From Georgenia sp. M64 (lineage in GTDB: Bacteria > Actinomycetota > Actinomycetes > Actinomycetales > Actinomycetaceae): DNA of 64,000 bases. Both the position numbers and the translations under genes were made by a program. The number at the start of each line of letters is the position of its first letter. Within the stretch, counting starts at the first letter, position 1. Shown here one piece after another: positions 7,976-16,319 of the stretch. Where the stretch lies: assembly GCF_038049925.1 (NCBI RefSeq), contig NZ_CP145809.1, positions 2,514,599 through 2,578,598 of the forward strand, given 5' to 3'. Under the pieces are notes generated by a model. The model was not told where the DNA came from. It saw only the letters and a list, made by a program, of their open reading frames with translations, and ran no database searches.

Positions 7976-8793
7976 TCCTCGGTGAGGGCGAGGACGGCCC
8001 GGGCCTGTTGGACCATGGCGACGTCGAGGAACGTGCCGTCCTCGAGCGCGATCGCCCCGACGCCGTCGGTACGCGCGTCACCCACCCTCGCGACGACGGT
8101 GCGGGCCCGCTCGACCTCGGCGTCGCTGGGGCGGAACGCCTCGCGGATCGGGCCGAGCTGGGCGGGGTGGATGGCGGCACGGCCGAGGAACCCCAGCGTC
8201 TTCCCCTCGCGGCACGAGGCGGTGAGCCCGTCGAGGTCGCGAACGTGCGGGTGGACGGACATGTGCGGGGACGGCAACCCGGCGGCGCGGGCGGCGACGA
8301 CGACGCGGCTGCGCACCCACGCCAGGCCGGCGTCGTCGCTCAGCCGCAGGTCCGAACGCAGGTCGGCCTCCCCGAGCCCGACCGAGGCCACCTGGTCCGA
8401 CGCAGTCGCGATCTCGAAAGCTCGCTCGACGCCGATGGCCGACTCGAGAAGCAGGTGCAGGCTCCGGCCGGGCAGGGCGCCGGCGAGGGCACGGACCTGC
8501 CCCGCCGACTCGACCTTCGGCACCCGGGCGCCCACGTCGCCCGGCAGGGCGTCCAGCATGGCGACGTCGTCGGTGTGCCACGGGGTGTCCGGGTGGTTGA
8601 TGCGCACCTGGACCGGCCGGCCGGCGTCGGTGAGCAGCCGGGCCGTCTCGGTGCGGGCCCGGTCCTTGTGGGCGGGGGCGACGGCGTCCTCGAGGTCGAC
8701 GATGACGATGTCGGCGTCGGTGGCGAGGGCCTTGGTGACGCGCTCGGGCCGGTCGCCCGGGACGTACAGGAGCGTGAGCACGGGCCGGGTCAT
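7972..8793 (-). CDS. CitE-like HpcH/HpaI-family CoA-ester lyase
   Basis: This 273-residue TIM-barrel enzyme belongs to the citrate lyase beta-subunit/malyl-CoA lyase group, which cleaves 3-hydroxyacyl-CoA esters into acetyl-CoA or a related acyl-CoA plus a keto acid, using Mg2+. It shows LLYVPGDRPERV at the N-terminus, DLEDAV with metal-site acids near residue 36, RINHPDTPW, PKVESA, LLLESAIGV with the second conserved glutamate, and GRAAIHPAQ near residue 215. The length fits stand-alone CitE-like proteins rather than the citrate lyase complex. The ATG at 8793 overlaps the CoA-transferase stop (ATGA). Following a CaiB-type transferase, it plausibly cleaves the acyl-CoA that enzyme makes; the acid is unknown. 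Confidence 0.85.
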   Translation of the reverse strand: MTRPVLTLLYVPGDRPERVTKALATDADIVIVDLEDAVAPAHKDRARTETARLLTDAGRPVQVRINHPDTPWHTDDVAMLDALPGDVGARVPKVESAGQVRALAGALPGRSLHLLLESAIGVERAFEIATASDQVASVGLGEADLRSDLRLSDDAGLAWVRSRVVVAARAAGLPSPHMSVHPHVRDLDGLTASCREGKTLGFLGRAAIHPAQLGPIREAFRPSDAEVERARTVVARVGDARTDGVGAIALEDGTFLDVAMVQQARAVLALTED

Positions 8794-9998
8794 ACGGCGC
8801 CCTCGTCCCGCAGCGCCGCGATCCGCTCGGGGGTGAAGCCGAGCTCGCCGAGGACGGCGTCGGTGTCGGCGCCCGGCGGCCGGCCGGTGAACGCGATGAC
8901 GCCGTCGTTGCCGGAGAGCCGGAACAACGGGCCCTGCATGAGCATGGGGCCGAGCTCAGGGTCGTCGATCTCGTGGACGGTGCCGAGCGCTCGGAACTGC
9001 GGGTCCTCGACGATGTCGTGCGCGTCGTACACCGGCGCGACAGCGGCCTGGGCCTCCTCGAAGGCGGCGACCACCTCGTCGCGGGTGCGCCGGCCGATCC
9101 ACGCCCCGACGGCCTCGTCGATGACGTCGGCGTGCTGGGCGCGCTCGTGGCCGCTGGCGAACCACGGCTCGTCGACGAGGTCCGGCCGGCCGACGAGCCG
9201 CATGATCCGCTCGGCGATCGACTGGGCCGAGCTCGACACGGCCACCCACTGGCCGTCACCGGTGCGGTAGGTGTTGCGGGGGCTGTTGTTGCTCGACCGG
9301 TTGCCGGTGCGCGGCTGGACGGTGCGGGTCTGGTCCCACCGGGTGATCTGGGGGCCGAGCATGGCGAGGATCGGCTCGATGATCGACACGTCGACCACCT
9401 GGCCTCGCCCGGTGGCCTGCCGGGCGTGCAGGGCGGTCATGATCGCGTACGCCGTGGCGAGCGACGCGATGCCGTCGGCGAGGCCGAAGGGCGGGAGGGT
9501 GGGCGGGCCGTCGGGCTCGCCGGTCATGGCGGCGAACCCGCTCATCGCCTCGGCGAGGGTGCCGAACCCGGGGCGGGTTCGGTACGGGCCGATCTGGCCG
9601 AACCCGGAGACCCTGGCAAGGACGAGCCCGGGGTTGGCGGCGGAGAGCTCGTCGTAGCCGAGCCCCCAGCGCTCCAGGGTGCCGGGGCGGAAGTTCTCGA
9701 TGACGACGTCGGCCCGGCCGGCGAGGGCGAGGAAGACCTCGCGTCCGCCGTCGGAGCCGAGGTCGGCGGTGACGGTGCGCTTGTTGCGGCCGAGGGTCTT
9801 CCACCACAGGTTGACCCCGTCCTTGCTGGCGCCGTGCCCGCGGGAGGGGTCGGGCCGGCGGGGGTGCTCGACCTTGACGACGTCGGCGCCCATGTCGCCC
9901 AGGTGCGCGGCGGCGAGCGGGCCGGCAAAGAGGGTGGAGGCGTCGACGACGGTGAGGCCCGCCAGGGCGCCGTCGGTCTTGTCGCGGGAGACGGTCAC
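8790..9998 (-). CDS. CaiB/BaiF-family (class III) CoA-transferase
   Basis: This 402-residue enzyme moves CoA from a donor thioester to a carboxylic acid through an aspartyl-CoA thioester. Family features are DASTLFAGPLAAAHLGDMGA with KVEHP, NLWWKTLGRNKRTV, ENFRPGTLERWGLGY and SGFGQIGPY. The active-site aspartate is expected in GLADGIASL. I choose GTG at 9998 because it overlaps the upstream stop as GTGA and has GGAGG five bases before it; an ATG at 10022 would add eight residues. The position between a glycosidase-like fusion gene and a CitE-like lyase suggests activation of an organic acid released during substrate breakdown. Confidence 0.88.
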   Translation of the reverse strand: MTVSRDKTDGALAGLTVVDASTLFAGPLAAAHLGDMGADVVKVEHPRRPDPSRGHGASKDGVNLWWKTLGRNKRTVTADLGSDGGREVFLALAGRADVVIENFRPGTLERWGLGYDELSAANPGLVLARVSGFGQIGPYRTRPGFGTLAEAMSGFAAMTGEPDGPPTLPPFGLADGIASLATAYAIMTALHARQATGRGQVVDVSIIEPILAMLGPQITRWDQTRTVQPRTGNRSSNNSPRNTYRTGDGQWVAVSSSAQSIAERIMRLVGRPDLVDEPWFASGHERAQHADVIDEAVGAWIGRRTRDEVVAAFEEAQAAVAPVYDAHDIVEDPQFRALGTVHEIDDPELGPMLMQGPLFRLSGNDGVIAFTGRPPGADTDAVLGELGFTPERIAALRDEGAV

Positions 9999-12076
9999 TG
10001 GTCCTCCAGGGTCCAGGCGCACCGGAACCCGATGCTCGAGCTGCGGGCCAGGCCCAGGCCGGGGACGAGGAGCTTGGCGGTGAAGTCAGCAGCGCGGACG
10101 CCGCCGTCGAAGTACCACTCCGAGCCCTCGCACTGATGCGCCGAGCCGCCCTTGAGCATCGCGAAGCGGGTGCGGCCGTCGCTGTGCTCACTGTCGGTCC
10201 AGCTCCACACCGCCGGTGTGCCGCGGCGGATGCCGCGTTCGCCGGCGAGCTGCCACTCGTCCTCAGTGGGCAGGCGCCCGCCGCGCCAGGCGCAGTAGGC
10301 GCGTGCGTCGTCGAGGTCGACGAACGTCACCGGCTCGTCCTCGCGTCCGGCCGGCGGGCGGCCCTTGTCGAAGTGGGCGAGGAAGCGGTGGGCGACGGCG
10401 GGTGTGTAGCCGGTAGCGGCGAAGAACGCGGCGAACTGGGCGTTGGTGACCTCGGAGGCGGCGACGGCGACGGCGTGGTCGAGCCGCCCGTCGCGCTGGA
10501 GCGTGCGGGCGTCGTGCAGGCGCGGGACGAGCGGCTTCCACTCGTCGACGTAGGGCGCGCCCTGGTACATGCCGGTCTCCCGGGCGCGGAATCGCACGGT
10601 GAGGACGTACTCCCCTGCCGGGACGACGACGGCGTCCGCGGGCACGTCGTCGGTCCGAGCCGCGAGCGAGGCCGGGGCAGGCGGGACCGAGGGGCTCGGA
10701 GCCGAGCCGGGAACATCCGCGACGACCGGGCTCAGCCGGCGGGCGAGGCGGTGCGGGAAGTGGCCGTCGTCGTCGAACGGCATGGTGGCGAGCCGCTCGC
10801 GGAGCCCGGGCAGCCAGTCCGGCTCGCGGGCCCCGGGCGCGACGGCGAGCGCGGCACCGATCGAGCGGGCAGGGACGGTGACGGGATTGAAGGTGCTCCT
10901 GTCGGTGACAGTGTCCGTGTCGGCCACGGCGCCGCCGTCGGTCCTGAACAGGTCGACCACGATGCCGTCGGCGGGCAGCGGGCCGGTCCAGTCGGCGTCG
11001 CCGCGGTTGACCAGCGCCCACAGCGTCACGCCGTCGCGGGCGAAGGTCGAGGCGTAGATCCCCGCGTCGTGGGCGTCGGGTGAGATCTCGGCGAGTGGGG
11101 TCCACTCGCCCTCGAGCAGCAGGTCGGCGGCGGCGCGCTGCACGGTGACCGTGCGGCGCACGGTGGCAGCGTCGCGGGGGTTCCACCCGACCCACACGCC
11201 GAACACCACCTCCCACACCATGACCCCGACGCCGTTGAGCCAGGCGGACTGCAGCTCCTCGGTGTGGTCGCGGTGCCAGCGACGGATGTGGTGCTGCATG
11301 TGGCGGCGCTCGTACCAGTGGGCGCGCAGGACGCCGGGCACGGGGCTGTCGGCGAAGAACTGCGCCCAGGACGCGTTGTGGTCGACGATCCGCTCGACAG
11401 GCAGCTTGGACTCGCCCTCCAGCACGATGCCGGGGCGGGCGCGCTCGAGGGACTCGACGAGCTCCGGGTCGGCCTTCTTGAGGGTGTCGAGGAAGACACC
11501 GTCGGCCGGCAGGTCCCGCACGAGGGCGGCGAGCTCGGTGACGTCGTCGCCGCCGCGTCGGGTGCCGGTGTCCCACGGGTTGTAGTCGACGAAGACCTTC
11601 AGGCCCGCGGCGTGCAGGTCGGCCACGAGCCGGTCCAACCCCGGGACGTCGCGGTAGTAGTCCCACTGGTTGCGGTCGTCGATCCCGATGACCGGGTAGG
11701 CGTGCCAGAGCACGACGGCGTCGAGGCCGCCGAACCGCTCCCGGGCGTCGTCGACGAAACGCTCGGGGGTGAAGCGGTGGTCGTCGAAGGAGTACAGCAG
11801 CTCGTCCCACAGCCACACCTGCGCCACGGTGAAGCAGCGCGCGGCCCATCGGGCGCCCGACCGGTCGTACGCGGCGCCGTCGTAGGCGTGGCGCTGCCGG
11901 GCGTCCTCACGCCAGGCGGTGAGGCGCGCCCGCCACAGGGGCCAGTCGGCGGGGTCGTCGGGCGCCGCGAAGATCTTGGCGACGTCGAGTGCCGTGAGGT
12001 CGGCGCCACCCTCGAGCGGGACGGATGTGGGGGCGTCGATGGGGCGCGGGACGAGGGGGTCGAAGCTGTAGCTCAC
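9995..12076 (-). CDS. TIM-barrel glycosidase-like protein fused to an FGE/SUMF1-type domain
   Basis: This is a 693-residue cytoplasmic fusion with no signal peptide. Residues about 60-370 look like a glycoside-hydrolase TIM barrel: DAVVLWHAYPVIG, KVFVDYNPWDTG, DGVFLDTL, IVLEGES and LNGVGVMVWEVVFG give acidic residues at strand ends. Residues about 370-440 resemble the beta-sandwich that follows such barrels. Residues about 460-690 form a formylglycine-generating-enzyme/sulfatase-modifying domain with EVTNAQFAAFFAATGY, RAYCAWRGGRLPTEDEW, MLKGGSAHQCEGS and GFRCAW. Such domains often serve as carbohydrate-binding or non-oxidase modules, and I see no sulfatase nearby. The ATG overlaps the ribokinase stop. 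The substrate is unknown; a sugar conjugate is inferred from the operon. Confidence 0.75.
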   Translation of the reverse strand: MSYSFDPLVPRPIDAPTSVPLEGGADLTALDVAKIFAAPDDPADWPLWRARLTAWREDARQRHAYDGAAYDRSGARWAARCFTVAQVWLWDELLYSFDDHRFTPERFVDDARERFGGLDAVVLWHAYPVIGIDDRNQWDYYRDVPGLDRLVADLHAAGLKVFVDYNPWDTGTRRGGDDVTELAALVRDLPADGVFLDTLKKADPELVESLERARPGIVLEGESKLPVERIVDHNASWAQFFADSPVPGVLRAHWYERRHMQHHIRRWHRDHTEELQSAWLNGVGVMVWEVVFGVWVGWNPRDAATVRRTVTVQRAAADLLLEGEWTPLAEISPDAHDAGIYASTFARDGVTLWALVNRGDADWTGPLPADGIVVDLFRTDGGAVADTDTVTDRSTFNPVTVPARSIGAALAVAPGAREPDWLPGLRERLATMPFDDDGHFPHRLARRLSPVVADVPGSAPSPSVPPAPASLAARTDDVPADAVVVPAGEYVLTVRFRARETGMYQGAPYVDEWKPLVPRLHDARTLQRDGRLDHAVAVAASEVTNAQFAAFFAATGYTPAVAHRFLAHFDKGRPPAGREDEPVTFVDLDDARAYCAWRGGRLPTEDEWQLAGERGIRRGTPAVWSWTDSEHSDGRTRFAMLKGGSAHQCEGSEWYFDGGVRAADFTAKLLVPGLGLARSSSIGFRCAWTLEDQ

Positions 12077-12990
12077 GCGTGCTCCCTCGCGAGCCGGGCG
12101 GTCTCGGTGGCGGTGGGGACGGCGTTCTGGGCGCCGGGCCGGGTGACGGCGAGCGCCCCGGCGGCGGCGGCGAGCCGGGCGGCGTCGGCGAGGGAGGCGC
12201 CGTCGGCCAGGGCCGCGGCGAGCACGCCGCAGAAGGTGTCGCCGGCGCCGGTGGTGTCGACGGCGGTGACGGCCGGGGCCGTCACGGTCTCCGGCTCGCT
12301 GCCGCGCTCGGCGACCAGGGCGCCGTCGCCGCCGAGCGTGACCACGACGGCGGGGACCCGCTCGAGGAGGGCGGCGGCCAGCCCGCCGGGATTCCCGTGG
12401 TGCCCGACGGGGTCAGGGCCGGCCAGGTCGCGGGCCTCGTGCTCGTTGACGACGAGGACGTCGATCTCGGCCCACACGTGGGCCGGCAGGTCCCGGGACG
12501 GGGCGGCGTTGAGCACGAACCGCGCGCCGCCGCGGCGGGCGCGGGCCGAGGCGACCACGGTCTCCAGCGGTATCTCCAGCTGGGCGAGGACGACGTCGGC
12601 AACGGCGAGACGGCCGGCGGCGGCGGCGTCCACCGTCACCTCGGCGTTCGCGCCGGGCGCGACGATGATGGCGTTCTCGCCGTCGTCGGTGATCCAGATG
12701 AGCGCAGTGCCGGTGGGCTCCTCGGTGCGGGCGACGAGGTCGGTGCGCACGCCGGCGCCCGTGAGCGAGTCGAGGAGCAGGTCCGCGGCCTCGTCGCGCC
12801 CGAGGGCGCCGAGGAACCACGTGTCCGCGCCCCCGGCGCGCGCAGCGGCCACCGCCTGGTTGGCGCCCTTGCCGCCGGGCGTGCGGCGGAGGTTGCCGCC
12901 GAGGATCGTCTCCCCCGGTGCCGGGTGCCGCGGGACGTCGACGACGAGGTCGACGTTGGCGCTCCCGACGACGACGACGGTGCCGGTCAT
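12073..12990 (-). CDS. rbsK: ribokinase (PfkB family)
   Basis: This 305-residue sugar kinase phosphorylates D-ribose at O5 to ribose 5-phosphate using ATP. The N-terminus VVVVGSANVDLVV and the sugar-binding motif RRTPGGKGANQAVAAARAG (about residues 35-53) are typical of ribokinase rather than fructokinase. The ATP/catalytic motif DTTGAGDTFCGVLA near residue 247 contains the general-base aspartate. The start at 12990 overlaps the upstream ADP-ribosylglycohydrolase-like stop by four bases. Its place directly after three ribosyl-hydrolase-family genes is the main reason to think free ribose is an intermediate of this pathway. Deoxyribose or another pentose cannot be excluded. Confidence 0.92.
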   Translation of the reverse strand: MTGTVVVVGSANVDLVVDVPRHPAPGETILGGNLRRTPGGKGANQAVAAARAGGADTWFLGALGRDEAADLLLDSLTGAGVRTDLVARTEEPTGTALIWITDDGENAIIVAPGANAEVTVDAAAAGRLAVADVVLAQLEIPLETVVASARARRGGARFVLNAAPSRDLPAHVWAEIDVLVVNEHEARDLAGPDPVGHHGNPGGLAAALLERVPAVVVTLGGDGALVAERGSEPETVTAPAVTAVDTTGAGDTFCGVLAAALADGASLADAARLAAAAGALAVTRPGAQNAVPTATETARLAREHA

Positions 12991-14195
12991 CCGGCTCCCC
13001 CACCCGTCGTCGCACGCGGTGCGGAGGGTGCCGCGGCGGCTGCGGGTCCGCCGTCGTCGAGGAGGCCGGCGAAGGCCCGCTCGACACCCGCACGCCGTTC
13101 GGCGTCCCGGCGCCGGATCTCCACCGTGACGGCGGCCAGGTCACGGGCGGGAGCGGCGAGGTCCATCCGGCTCGCGGTCGCCACGGTCTCGGCGAGGTCG
13201 GCGCGGACCGCCGCGGAACCGCCGAGCGCCCCGGCGAGGGCCCCGCCCATCGTGGCGATGGAGTCGGAGTCGCGGCCGTAGTTGACCGCGCCGAGGACCG
13301 TGGACTCCCACTCGCCGTCGGCGATGAGGAGGAACCCCAGCGCCACGGGCAGCTCCTCGATGCTGTGGAGGCGGCTGGGCCGGTGGGCGGCGAGGCCGCG
13401 GTCCCGGTAGCCCTCGGCGACGAGGTCGAACGGGCGCACGGCGTCGCGCACCGCCCCGGTGGCGATCGCGTCGGTCCAGTGGTCCTGCCGGCCGGCGGCC
13501 TCGGCGACCGCCTCGATCGCTGCCCGGGTGCCGTCCTGGGCCAGCCGCAGCGCCGTCGCCACGACGTCCTGCGCACTCGCCCCGGGCACCATCGCGGTCG
13601 CGGCCGCAGCGGCCATGACGCCGGCGGCCTCCCGGCCGAAGGAGGACTGGTGAGCCCCGGCCACCTCGATGGCCTCGGCGTAGGCGCCGTCGGGATCGGC
13701 GGCGTTGACCAGGCCGATGGGTGCGGCGTACATGGCCGCCCCGCAGTTGACCGCGTTGCCGACCCCGGCCTCGCGGGGGTCGGCGTGGGCCCAGTGCAGC
13801 CGCAGGGAGAGGTACTTCTCCGCCAGGGCGAGGCGCTGGAGCAGCACCGTCTCCGTCTCGAGCTCGGGCACCCACACCTTCTGGGTGAGCAGCCGGGGCA
13901 CGAGCCGCTCGGCGACGTCGTAGGCGTCGAGGTGGTCCCTCTTGTCGCAGTAGACCTCGACGAGCATCCGGTTCATGAGGGTGTCGTCGGTGACGTGCCC
14001 GTCGCCCTTGTGGAAGGGCGCGGTGGGCTTCCGGGTGCGCCAGTCCGGGTGGTAGGGCTCGACCACGCCCTCGACCCAGCCGCCCCACCGCTCGCGGATC
14101 TCGTCCGGCAGGTACGTCTCGGTGGCGCCGCCGAGGGCGTCGCCGACGGCGGCGCCGACCACGGCCCCGGTCATCTTGTCCAGGAGGTCGTTCAT
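12987..14195 (-). CDS. ADP-ribosylglycohydrolase-family protein, paralogue 1
   Basis: This 402-residue member of the ARH/DraG fold hydrolyses N- or O-linked ribosyl bonds with a two-metal (Mg2+ or Mn2+) site. The N-terminal GAVVGAAVGDALGGATE, the metal motif GHVTDDTLMNRM (near residue 58) and the C-terminal metal motif NYGRDSDSIATMGGALAGAL are intact, so it should be active. The ATG at 14195 has GGAGG nine bases upstream and overlaps the stop of paralogue 2. A longer upstream reading is rejected because it only translates the paralogue in another frame. The C-terminal tail is Ala/Pro-rich. It is likely to cleave a ribosyl conjugate imported by the ABC system rather than protein ADP-ribose. 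Confidence 0.88.
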   Translation of the reverse strand: MNDLLDKMTGAVVGAAVGDALGGATETYLPDEIRERWGGWVEGVVEPYHPDWRTRKPTAPFHKGDGHVTDDTLMNRMLVEVYCDKRDHLDAYDVAERLVPRLLTQKVWVPELETETVLLQRLALAEKYLSLRLHWAHADPREAGVGNAVNCGAAMYAAPIGLVNAADPDGAYAEAIEVAGAHQSSFGREAAGVMAAAAATAMVPGASAQDVVATALRLAQDGTRAAIEAVAEAAGRQDHWTDAIATGAVRDAVRPFDLVAEGYRDRGLAAHRPSRLHSIEELPVALGFLLIADGEWESTVLGAVNYGRDSDSIATMGGALAGALGGSAAVRADLAETVATASRMDLAAPARDLAAVTVEIRRRDAERRAGVERAFAGLLDDGGPAAAAAPSAPRATTGGGAG

Positions 14196-15259
14196 CGTGC
14201 TGCCTCCGAGGTGCGGGCCGAGGACCGGTCTCTCTGGGCGGTGACGATCTCGCTGAGGACGTCCTCGACGGCGAGGCCGGCGAGGGCGCGCACGCTCGTG
14301 CCGGTGAGCACCGGCAGCGGGGCGCCGCCCGTGACGTCCCCGAAGGCCGCGCCGGCGACCGCCCCGGCCAGCGGGACGAGGGCGTCGGCGTGGCGCGGGT
14401 GGGCCAGGGCCCCGAGGAGGAGCTCCTCCGCGCTGCTCGCCGCGGCGAGGTGGGCGAGGAGAAGCCCGAGGGTCTCCGGGGCCTGGTTGGAGAAGGCGTA
14501 GACGTGGTCGACGACGTCGCGCTCGAGGCGGGCGGCGAGGGCCCACGGCGCGGCCGGTCCGACGGCCAGGCACTCGGTGACGACGTTGGCGCACCAGCCG
14601 CCGGCCGGCAGCTCGGCGACGGCGGCGTCGATCGCGTCCTCCGTGCTGCCGCCCGCGAGGAGGGTGGCCAGGAGCGCGGCGGCGCCGCGGGCGCCGTCCA
14701 CGCCGTCGAGGGCGTGGGTGATCCGGGCGTCGTCCTCGGCGAGGTCGGCCGCGCCGAGGGGGTCCCCCGGCCGCAGGACGGCGGCGGCGACGGCCCGCAC
14801 GCAGGCGACGTCGTCGAAGTAGTGGGCGTTGTCGTTCCCGGTCTGGGGCGCGGACATGCCGGCCGCGAGGTTCTCCAGCGCCATGAGGGTGCCGAGCCTG
14901 GCCCGGACGGTGCCGGGCTCACGCCTGCGCTGCTCGGCCACCTGCGCCCAGGCGCCGTCCCCCTCGCCGGCGGGCGAGCCGTCGAGGCGCTGCCGGAGGT
15001 GGTGGCGCAGCGCGACGACGAACCACTCGACGTCGTCGGCGGGCCCGGCGGGGTCGATGAGCTCGGGCGAGGACGACTGCAGGTAGGGCGTGGGCAGGGA
15101 CGTCGACCCGAGCGCGTGGCTGTGCCGCACGGCCTCACCGAGCCGGACGCTGCGCCGGGGCGGGAAGGCCCCCAGGCGGTGCCACCACGACGGCCACGCG
15201 ATGGCGTCCCCCGCGCTCATCCCGGCGATCGTCCACCGGGTCCGTTCCGTCGTCGTCAT
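14192..15259 (-). CDS. ADP-ribosylglycohydrolase-family protein, paralogue 2 (altered metal site)
   Basis: This 355-residue relative has the same fold and position as its neighbours but is diverged. The first metal motif reads GPADDVEWFVV instead of TDDT. The C-terminal motif reads HPRHADALVPLAGAVAGAA, so the usual D-x-D-T/S has become H-A-D-A, losing one metal-ligand aspartate and the adjacent hydroxyl residue. The fold signature TIAGMSAGDAIAW at the N-terminus is retained. It may bind substrate without hydrolysing it, use another metal arrangement, or act as a partner subunit. The ATG at 15259 overlaps the stop of paralogue 3 (ATGA), and its own stop overlaps paralogue 1, so all three are translated together. 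Confidence 0.8.
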   Translation of the reverse strand: MTTTERTRWTIAGMSAGDAIAWPSWWHRLGAFPPRRSVRLGEAVRHSHALGSTSLPTPYLQSSSPELIDPAGPADDVEWFVVALRHHLRQRLDGSPAGEGDGAWAQVAEQRRREPGTVRARLGTLMALENLAAGMSAPQTGNDNAHYFDDVACVRAVAAAVLRPGDPLGAADLAEDDARITHALDGVDGARGAAALLATLLAGGSTEDAIDAAVAELPAGGWCANVVTECLAVGPAAPWALAARLERDVVDHVYAFSNQAPETLGLLLAHLAAASSAEELLLGALAHPRHADALVPLAGAVAGAAFGDVTGGAPLPVLTGTSVRALAGLAVEDVLSEIVTAQRDRSSARTSEAAR

Positions 15260-16236
15260 GACACTCCCTGCAGCTCGGTCGCGAGGTCGCACAGCTGGTC
15301 GGCGATCTCCATCGGGTGCATGCCGCGCGTGGCGGTCAGGCACACCCCCGGCGCCACGGCGACCGCGGGCAGCCACTCCTCGGGCATGGCCGCGATCCCG
15401 GCCATGGCGCCCGCGACGGCGCCGGCCATGGCCGCGACGGTGTCGGCGTCGCGGCCGAGGTTGACGGCGTTGAGGATGGTCTCGCGCGGGTCCCCGCCGC
15501 CGGCGAGGACGGCGGTGAAGGCCAGGCCCACCGCCTCGGGCGCGAGGTCGGCCCAGTAGTAGCCGCGCACGGCCAGCCGGTCCACCGCGGCCGGGGCCAC
15601 GACCGACCAGTCCGGCGACGACGCGGCGACGGTCCGCGCGACGGCGAGGCACCGGGCCGTCCAGGAGTCGGCGGGGACGGCGTCGACCGCGGCCGTGACG
15701 ACCCCGTCGACGTCGGCCCCGGCCATCGCGGCGGCGACGGCCGCGGCGACCGCCTGCCCGGCGTAGATGCCCTCCCCGGCGTGGGAGACGGCGCCGTCCT
15801 CGGCCGCGAGCCGGGCGGCGAGGGCCGGGTTGCCCGCGGCCGCGATGCCGATGGGTGCGACCCGCATGGCCAGGCCGTCGCTCCACGCGTGGGCGTGCTG
15901 CCCGGACCGGGGCGGGCGGTGGCCGCGCTCGAGGTTGCGGATGGCGGCCATCTCGCTGAACCCGCCGCCGGCGAACCCGCCCTGCTGGCCGCAGACCTCC
16001 TCGCGCCACAGGTCGGCGACGGTCTCGGCGGTGAAGCCCGAGCGGTAGCGCAGCAGCGCTTTGGCGGTGAGGAGGGCGTACTCGGTGTCGTCGCTGCCCA
16101 GCGGGGTGTCGGCGACGTACCCCTCGATCCTGCCCCACCGCGCGACGATCTCCGCCGGTTCCATGCCCTCCGCGGGCCGCCCGAGCGCGTCGCCGACCGC
16201 CAGGCCGGCGAGGCAGCCGCGGGCGCGGCTTCTCAT
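15256..16236 (-). CDS. ADP-ribosylglycohydrolase-family protein, paralogue 3
   Basis: This 326-residue ARH-fold hydrolase has an intact metal site: RARGCLAGLAVGDALGRPAE at the N-terminus, PLGSDDTEYALLT near residue 47, and VNLGRDADTVAAMAGAVAGA near residue 274. It is the first of three consecutive paralogues and the closest to the canonical family. I annotate the ATG at 16236, but GTG at 16245 has a better-spaced AAGGGGAG and would add three residues. It lies 83 nt downstream of the solute-binding protein gene. The separate paralogues may act on different ribosyl positions or form a hetero-oligomer. Confidence 0.88.
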   Translation of the reverse strand: MRSRARGCLAGLAVGDALGRPAEGMEPAEIVARWGRIEGYVADTPLGSDDTEYALLTAKALLRYRSGFTAETVADLWREEVCGQQGGFAGGGFSEMAAIRNLERGHRPPRSGQHAHAWSDGLAMRVAPIGIAAAGNPALAARLAAEDGAVSHAGEGIYAGQAVAAAVAAAMAGADVDGVVTAAVDAVPADSWTARCLAVARTVAASSPDWSVVAPAAVDRLAVRGYYWADLAPEAVGLAFTAVLAGGGDPRETILNAVNLGRDADTVAAMAGAVAGAMAGIAAMPEEWLPAVAVAPGVCLTATRGMHPMEIADQLCDLATELQGVS

Positions 16237-16319
16237 GTCCTCCACGTTCTCCCCTTCGTCGTCGTGCTCCGCCGTGCTGGTGCGCCCACGCCCGGGCGCA
16301 CCGGCCGGCGGTCGACCGG

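Noticed and set aside
14192-16138. One 648-residue protein spanning two ADP-ribosylglycohydrolase genes
   Set aside because: The first half is an arginine-rich out-of-frame reading of paralogue 3; the real start is ATG 15259 with a 4-base overlap.
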